Positions 5,843 through 9,265 of a stretch of 9,265 bases of DNA are shown here, one piece after another (position 1 is the stretch's first letter; each line of letters opens with the position of its first letter). The notes below the pieces were generated by a model that did not search any database, was not told the DNA's origin, and worked only from the letters and a program-made list of their open reading frames with translations. The translations under genes and the position numbers were made by a program. The stretch spans positions 1-9,265 of the forward strand of contig JBGTFQ010000108.1 in the NCBI GenBank assembly GCA_041747155.1, read 5' to 3'. This stretch comes from JACDDK01 sp041747155 (GTDB lineage: Bacteria; Actinomycetota; Rubrobacteria; Rubrobacterales; Rubrobacteraceae).

Positions 5843-7156
5843 GTGCGGGCTCTCTTTCTGATAGACGGCGAACACTACCCACCCGTCGTTCTGGACGCTA
5901 TGCAAAGCGTGCGCGAATCCATGCACGTCGAAGGCGTGGCGGCTGCTTTTCTCGGCGGAACGGAGAAGCTGAAGCCCGGCACGGATTACGGGATGCCGCT
6001 CGTGAAGGGTGGGACTCCGGTCGAGGCTGTAGCTAAAGCGTTGGCGCAGTACGAGGTCGATGTTGTCGTGGATCTCTCGGACGAGCCCGTGGTTGGGTAT
6101 CGGGATCGGATGCGGATAGCGTCTCTCACATTGGTGGCCGGGGCTATCTACCGGGGCAGTGATTTCGAGTTTCGTCCGCCGGAATTGCGGGATGTCTCAG
6201 AGAAGCCGTCCATCGCTGTGATCGGGACCGGAAAACGTGTCGGTAAAACGGCGGTCGCGGGTTATCTGGCGCGACGGCTATCTACAGAGGGTTTTAATCC
6301 GGGAGTAGTTTCGATGGGACGCGGGGGGCCATCGAAACCGGAGATCGTGGAGGGACACAAACTGGAGGTGGGCGGGGCTTATCTGCTCGAAGCCCTGGAG
6401 CGTGGAGCGCACGCCGCGAGCGACTACTACGAGACGGCGGCCCTAAGCCGCGTCGTCACGGTGGGATGCCGCCGATGTGGAGGCGGACTCTCCGGCGAGC
6501 CGTTTGTGTCCAACGTACTAGAAGGGGCGCGTATCGCCAATGGTCTAGATACCGGGATTACGCTTTTCGATGGCTCCGGGGCAGCTATGCCGCCGGTAGC
6601 GGTCGACCGTCGGGTGCTGGTCGCTGGGGCTCACCAGGATCCGGAGTACATTGCGGGTTTCTTGGGGGCTTACCGATTGTTGCTCTCGGATCTTCTGCTG
6701 CTGACGATGAGCGAGGAGCCGATGGCGAGCGACGCGAAAGTCGAGGGGATCATTCGCGCTGTGGGAGAAGTTCGTCCGGATCTCACGGTGATCCCCGCCG
6801 TCTTCCGGCCTCGTCCCGTCGGTGAGGTGCGGGGCTTGAAAGTAGCTTACGTTTCTACCGCGCCGCCCGCGGTCCTAGATAAATTGTCCCGGCATCTGGA
6901 GGATGTGTACGGCTGCGAGGTCGTGGCCGCTTCGGGGAATCTCTCGGATCGGGGGCGTCTGGAAGAGGACTTGAACGGCATGTCGGAGGCGGACGTGTAC
7001 CTGACGGAGATAAAGGCCGCCGCCGTGGATGTGGTGACCCGTCGGGGGGCGTTCGAAGGCAAGCCGGTGATGTATTGCGACAACGATCCCCTCGGAGACG
7101 GACTGGACGATGTTCTGTTGAGTCTTGCGAGAGAGACTGGAGCGACGGCAAGCTAG
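5843..7156 (+). CDS. Cyclic 2,3-diphosphoglycerate synthetase-like protein
   Basis: The 437-residue protein resembles cyclic 2,3-diphosphoglycerate synthetase, best known from methanogenic archaea such as Methanothermus fervidus. There it uses ATP to close 2,3-diphosphoglycerate into a cyclic pyrophosphate, a thermoprotectant or phosphate and energy store. Visible parts are an N-terminal domain (1-120), a P-loop G128-T-G-K-R-V-G-K-T136, a glycine-rich GRGGPSKPE (159-167), a paired-cysteine CRRC-GGG (209-215) and FDGSGAAMPPV (242-252). The start is GTG 5843 with AGGAA (5830-5834) overlapping the previous stop. There is no signal peptide or membrane segment. The enzyme that supplies its substrate, 2-phosphoglycerate kinase, is not in the window. 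The family call comes from recalled sequence patterns and has not been checked by a search. Another P-loop ligase role is possible. Confidence 0.82.
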   Translation: MRALFLIDGEHYPPVVLDAMQSVRESMHVEGVAAAFLGGTEKLKPGTDYGMPLVKGGTPVEAVAKALAQYEVDVVVDLSDEPVVGYRDRMRIASLTLVAGAIYRGSDFEFRPPELRDVSEKPSIAVIGTGKRVGKTAVAGYLARRLSTEGFNPGVVSMGRGGPSKPEIVEGHKLEVGGAYLLEALERGAHAASDYYETAALSRVVTVGCRRCGGGLSGEPFVSNVLEGARIANGLDTGITLFDGSGAAMPPVAVDRRVLVAGAHQDPEYIAGFLGAYRLLLSDLLLLTMSEEPMASDAKVEGIIRAVGEVRPDLTVIPAVFRPRPVGEVRGLKVAYVSTAPPAVLDKLSRHLEDVYGCEVVAASGNLSDRGRLEEDLNGMSEADVYLTEIKAAAVDVVTRRGAFEGKPVMYCDNDPLGDGLDDVLLSLARETGATAS

Positions 7157-7198
7157 AAAGAAGTTATTCTGGCGATAGTTACTGCGGACATCCTCGTG

Positions 7199-7204
7199 TA
7201 TAGT
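7199..7204 (+). promoter_or_regulatory. Possible -10 element for rho
   Basis: TATAGT is a five-of-six match to TATAAT and lies 42 bases after the cDPG synthetase stop. TTACTG at 7179-7184 is the nearest -35-like sequence, but the spacer would be only 14 bases. If this promoter is used, the rho mRNA has a leader of about 310 bases. Confidence 0.35.
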
Positions 7205-7216
7205 TGGGTTGTTCCA

Positions 7217-7255
7217 GGTTCGACCGTTTGTCGGTGGGAGCCTGTCGTACGAACC
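7217..7255 (+). repeat. Nested inverted repeats in the rho leader
   Basis: GGTTCG (7217-7222) is the reverse complement of CGAACC (7250-7255). Inside them ACCG (7223-7226) pairs with CGGT (7232-7235) across a five-base loop. As RNA this would be a small branched hairpin just downstream of the possible promoter. No T-tract follows, so it is not an intrinsic terminator. An operator or leader-RNA role is possible. Confidence 0.4.
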
Positions 7256-7336
7256 CCGAGAGGTCCGCTTATAGACGTTCGTCGCTTCGGGTGGGCTGGG
7301 AAGGTAGGGTGAGCACGCATTAGCAACGCGCAAGGC

Positions 7337-7350
7337 CGTTCGACCGAACG
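7337..7350 (+). repeat. Short palindrome in the rho leader
   Basis: CGTTC (7337-7341) and GAACG (7346-7350) form a 5-bp stem with a GACC loop. It ends eight bases before the ATG of the short leader ORF. It shares the nonamer GTTCGACCG with the upstream hairpin. Position and repetition hint at a regulatory role, though a stem this short can occur by chance. Confidence 0.3.
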
Positions 7351-7358
7351 CTTACGGT

Positions 7359-7523
7359 ATGTTTGTCGGATGGTATGTGGTAGTATTCAGAGATACCTTT
7401 TACGTTGCGGAGCCCGAGGCGGGCCTTTGGGGCGTACAGATTTCAGGGAAGATCTATATGGATGGCGTGATCGTCATCGGAACCATTTTCTCAGCGCAAA
7501 CCAGGAAAGGCAGTAGTACATGA
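7359..7523 (+). CDS. Possible 54-residue leader peptide overlapping the rho start
   Basis: An ATG at 7359 opens 54 codons that end in a TGA at 7521-7523. That stop overlaps the rho ATG (7520-7522) as ATGA, the usual arrangement for translational coupling. The peptide starts MFVGWYVVVF, contains two tryptophans (W5, W24), and has a hydrophobic VIVIGTIF stretch near residues 37-44. I recognise no family. About 57 percent of codons end in G or C by hand count. No clear Shine-Dalgarno precedes the ATG, which weakens the call, and a GTG at 7377 or ATG at 7458 are other possible starts. E. coli rho also has a short leader ORF (rhoL, 33 codons), so a leader peptide has precedent. The E. coli peptide is not shown to be related. 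Confidence 0.4.
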   Translation: MFVGWYVVVFRDTFYVAEPEAGLWGVQISGKIYMDGVIVIGTIFSAQTRKGSST

Positions 7524-9064
7524 CCGAGTTATCCACTCTTGAGAACAAGCGTCTGAGCGACTTGCACCAGATCGCCTCCCAGCTTGGGATCGAGCAGTAC
7601 CGTAAGTATCGCAAACCGGCTCTGGCCGAGTTGATTTTCAAGGTTGCAACCGAGCAAGCGGGCTCGACTCCCACGCCAACCCAAACTCCACCACCAACTC
7701 CTGCTCCCGAAGCTGAAGCTCCACCAGCCCCCGAGGCCGCGCCTAGCCCCCCAAGCTCCGAGCCAGAGAACGTTTCGAACGGTTCGACTAACGGAAACGG
7801 AACCGCCGAAGCTCCGGCGCGTCAGCCACGCCCCGAGCGTGAACCCCGGCGACAGAACCGCCAGGAGCAACGCGGACGCGGGGAGAACCGTGGAGACAAT
7901 CGTCAGCGGGGCGGAGACAAGCCTGCGGATAAATCTTCCGACAAGAGTGGCGAGCATTCGCAGAGCGGTATTTTGGATGTTTTGCCCGATGGATTCGGTT
8001 TCCTGAGGACGAATGGATACAGTCAGGGCAAGGGTGACGTATACGTCTCGGCCTCGCAGATAAAGCGGTTCAACATGCGCCGAGGGGATGACGTTGTCGG
8101 GCAGATCCGACCAGCCCGCGACGGCGAGAAGTATCCGGCTCTAACTCGCATCGAGACCTTGAATGGCGAGGAGCCGCAGAAGGGCCGCCGCCGGACCAAT
8201 TGGGACGACCTTACACCGCTCTTTCCGCAGGATCGGCTGCGCCTGGAGTGGATGCCGAACGACATCGCGCCACGAGTGATAGACCTTGTGGCTCCGATTG
8301 GTAAGGGACAGCGTGGGCTTATCGTCTCGCCGCCGAAGGCTGGTAAGACGACAATTCTCAAGCAGATCGCTCAGAGCATCGTGGCGAATTACCCGGAGGC
8401 GAAGTTGTTCGTGCTGCTCGCGGACGAACGCCCGGAGGAAGTTACGGACTGGCAGCGGAGCGTCGAAGAGGCTACCGTTGTCGCTTCGACCTTTGATCAG
8501 CCCGCCGACAATCACATTGCGGTCGCCGAGCTTCTGCTGGAGCGCGTCAAGCGGCTGGTCGAAGAGGGTGACGATGTAGTCGTGATCCTGGACTCCATCA
8601 CACGACTCGCACGCGCCTACAACCTTGCGGCTCCGGCTTCGGGGCGCATTCTCTCCGGTGGTGTGGATTCCGCCGCGCTGTATCCGCCCAAAAAGTTCTT
8701 CGGCGCGGCCCGGAATATCGAGTTCGGAGGGTCTTTGACGATCCTGGCGAGTGCTCTGGTCGAAACGGGTAGCCGGATGGACGAAGTCATCTACGAAGAG
8801 TTCAAGGGTACGGGCAACATGGAGCTTCACCTGGAGCGGAAGCTGGCGAACCGTCGAATCTACCCGGCCATTAACATCGAGGATTCGTCGACTCGTAAGG
8901 AAGAGTTGCTCATGGAGGCGGCGGAGGCTCAGAGAGTCTGGCAGGTCCGTAGTATTTTGAACGCTCTCGATTCATCGCAGAAGATTGAGTTGCTGATCCA
9001 GAAGCTAAAAGAGACACATACGAACGCCGAGTTCCTGCGCGAATTGCAGCGCGTCCGCGGCTAG
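7520..9064 (+). CDS. rho: Transcription termination factor Rho
   Basis: Rho is the hexameric RNA-dependent ATPase that ends transcription at unstructured, C-rich transcripts. This copy has 514 residues against about 420 in E. coli. An N-terminal Rho_N helical domain (about 5-45) is followed by an insert (51-149), Pro/Ala/Glu-rich first (51-80) and then Arg/Gly/Asn/Gln-rich (101-132). The cold-shock-like RNA-binding domain is about 150-218 (GILDVLPDGFGFLR, DVYVSASQI). The ATPase domain follows with Walker A PPKAGKTT (271-278), DERPEEVTD (302-310), Walker B VVILDSITR (354-362) and the Q-loop region SGGVDSAALYPPKKFFGAARN (379-399). All core motifs look intact. AGGAAAGG at 7503-7510 is a good RBS. 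The start overlaps the stop of a short upstream ORF. A hairpin terminator follows. Confidence 0.98.
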   Translation: MTELSTLENKRLSDLHQIASQLGIEQYRKYRKPALAELIFKVATEQAGSTPTPTQTPPPTPAPEAEAPPAPEAAPSPPSSEPENVSNGSTNGNGTAEAPARQPRPEREPRRQNRQEQRGRGENRGDNRQRGGDKPADKSSDKSGEHSQSGILDVLPDGFGFLRTNGYSQGKGDVYVSASQIKRFNMRRGDDVVGQIRPARDGEKYPALTRIETLNGEEPQKGRRRTNWDDLTPLFPQDRLRLEWMPNDIAPRVIDLVAPIGKGQRGLIVSPPKAGKTTILKQIAQSIVANYPEAKLFVLLADERPEEVTDWQRSVEEATVVASTFDQPADNHIAVAELLLERVKRLVEEGDDVVVILDSITRLARAYNLAAPASGRILSGGVDSAALYPPKKFFGAARNIEFGGSLTILASALVETGSRMDEVIYEEFKGTGNMELHLERKLANRRIYPAINIEDSSTRKEELLMEAAEAQRVWQVRSILNALDSSQKIELLIQKLKETHTNAEFLRELQRVRG

Positions 9065-9070
9065 AGCCTG

Positions 9071-9107
9071 GAGCGGTCCCGGAGACAATGGGGCCGCGCT
9101 CTTTTTT
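9071..9107 (+). terminator. Rho-independent terminator after rho
   Basis: GAGC (9071-9074) pairs with GCTC (9098-9101), GG (9075-9076) with CC (9094-9095), and TCCC (9077-9080) with GGGG (9090-9093). A two-base bulge lies at 9096-9097. Six T residues (9102-9107) follow at once. It begins seven bases after the rho stop and separates rho from the L31 gene. Confidence 0.85.
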
Positions 9108-9128
9108 AGTGGTACATCGGCGGTAAAC

Positions 9129-9134
9129 TAGAAT
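9129..9134 (+). promoter_or_regulatory. Possible -10 element for the L31 gene
   Basis: TAGAAT is a five-of-six match to TATAAT, located after the rho terminator and 26 bases before the L31 ATG. It is part of TAGAATCA, which also precedes the DUF3006 gene. No strong -35 is seen, and I could not recognise a Zur-type palindrome around it. Confidence 0.4.
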
Positions 9135-9160
9135 CAGATAACAAGCAAACGGAGGTTGGA

Positions 9161-9265
9161 ATGAAGCAAGGCATACATCCGGAGGAGTATCGTCCGGTGG
9201 TTTTCAGGGACGTAAGCGCGGACTTCACTATATTGAGCCGCTCGACGATAGAGACTTCCAAGACG
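9161..9265 (+). CDS. rpmE2: Ribosomal protein L31 type B (partial, 3' end outside window)
   Basis: The 35 visible residues start MKQGIHPEEYRPVVFRDVSA and continue into a serine/threonine-rich stretch. This matches the N-terminus of type-B L31 (RpmE2/YtiA), a 50S subunit protein. The type-A form carries CxxC zinc ligands early in its sequence; none appear in the first 35 residues here, where the FRDVSA pattern of the zinc-free form is present. GGAGG (9151-9155) gives a good RBS five bases before the ATG. A gene for L31 next to rho is common in bacteria. Type-B copies are repressed by Zur in several species, but no Zur box is evident here. Confidence 0.9.
   Translation, partial: MKQGIHPEEYRPVVFRDVSADFTILSRSTIETSKT

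Larger units (their letters stand above)
7157..7519 (+). other. Long leader/intergenic region before rho
   Basis: These 363 bases separate the cDPG synthetase stop from the rho ATG. They hold a possible -10 (7199-7204), a cluster of small inverted repeats (7217-7255), a second short palindrome (7337-7350) and a 54-codon ORF that runs into the rho start. A 9-base direct repeat, GTTCGACCG, occurs at 7218-7226 and 7338-7346, once in each hairpin. I see no rho-independent terminator for the upstream gene and no riboswitch that I recognise. In many bacteria rho controls its own synthesis through its leader, so length and structure here fit a regulatory leader. Confidence 0.6.

Noticed and set aside
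6875..7333. - strand frame of 152 residues extending into the rho leader
   Set aside because: Most of it is opposite the cDPG synthetase gene, and the part in the intergenic region shows no RBS or recognisable motif.
7529..7957. 142-residue - strand frame with hydrophobic stretches
   Set aside because: It mirrors the Pro/Ala-rich and Arg-rich insert of rho. The Gly/Trp/Ser-rich pattern is a by-product of those codons.
8141..8830. 229-residue open frame on the - strand
   Set aside because: It is fully opposite the conserved ATPase core of rho, and its translation shows no domain.
1..9265. CRISPR array, tRNA, insertion sequence or attachment site
   Set aside because: No regularly spaced repeats, cloverleaf, transposase motifs or flanking direct repeats were seen. 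Intergenic spaces are mostly too short to hold them.

Overview
The window looks like a piece of chromosome from a high-GC, deep-branching actinobacterium, most likely Rubrobacter or a close relative. That is inferred from gene content: Tat-exported ferritin-like proteins beside a class E-type sortase, a DUF3006 gene, a Rho factor with a long Pro/Ala then Arg/Gly/Asn insert, and a cyclic 2,3-diphosphoglycerate synthetase. The codon use looks uniform. I see no insertion sequence, tRNA, rRNA, CRISPR array or phage gene. Every convincing gene is on the + strand.

Layout. (1) Positions 1-1645 form a cell-surface block: the tail of one ferritin-like protein, a complete Tat-exported ferritin-like paralogue ending in an LPXTG-like MPDTGG, then a sortase that appears to be a lipoprotein. 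A near-perfect 14-bp hairpin lies over the start region of the sortase gene. (2) Positions 1731-3028 hold a YycJ/WalJ-type metallo-beta-lactamase-fold hydrolase and the 23S rRNA methyltransferase RlmH, joined by a GTGA stop/start overlap. (3) Positions 3065-4926 hold a small DUF3006 protein, possibly made from a leaderless mRNA, overlapping arginyl-tRNA synthetase by one base. (4) Positions 5001-7156 hold a calcineurin-like metallophosphoesterase followed 11 bases later by cyclic 2,3-diphosphoglycerate synthetase. (5) Positions 7157-9107 hold a 363-base leader with small inverted repeats and an unlisted 54-codon ORF that overlaps the rho start as ATGA, then rho, then a bulged hairpin with a T-tract. 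(6) The window ends inside a type-B ribosomal protein L31 gene with its own RBS and a possible promoter.

How the genes relate. Much of the window is housekeeping for translation and transcription: RlmH, ArgRS, Rho and L31. The less ordinary parts are the ferritin-like/sortase pair, the phosphoesterase/cDPG synthetase pair (a possible make-and-break pair for an unusual cyclic phosphometabolite), and the short ORF coupled to rho (a possible leader peptide). No wholly new system can be demonstrated from sequence alone. Those three are the places to look.
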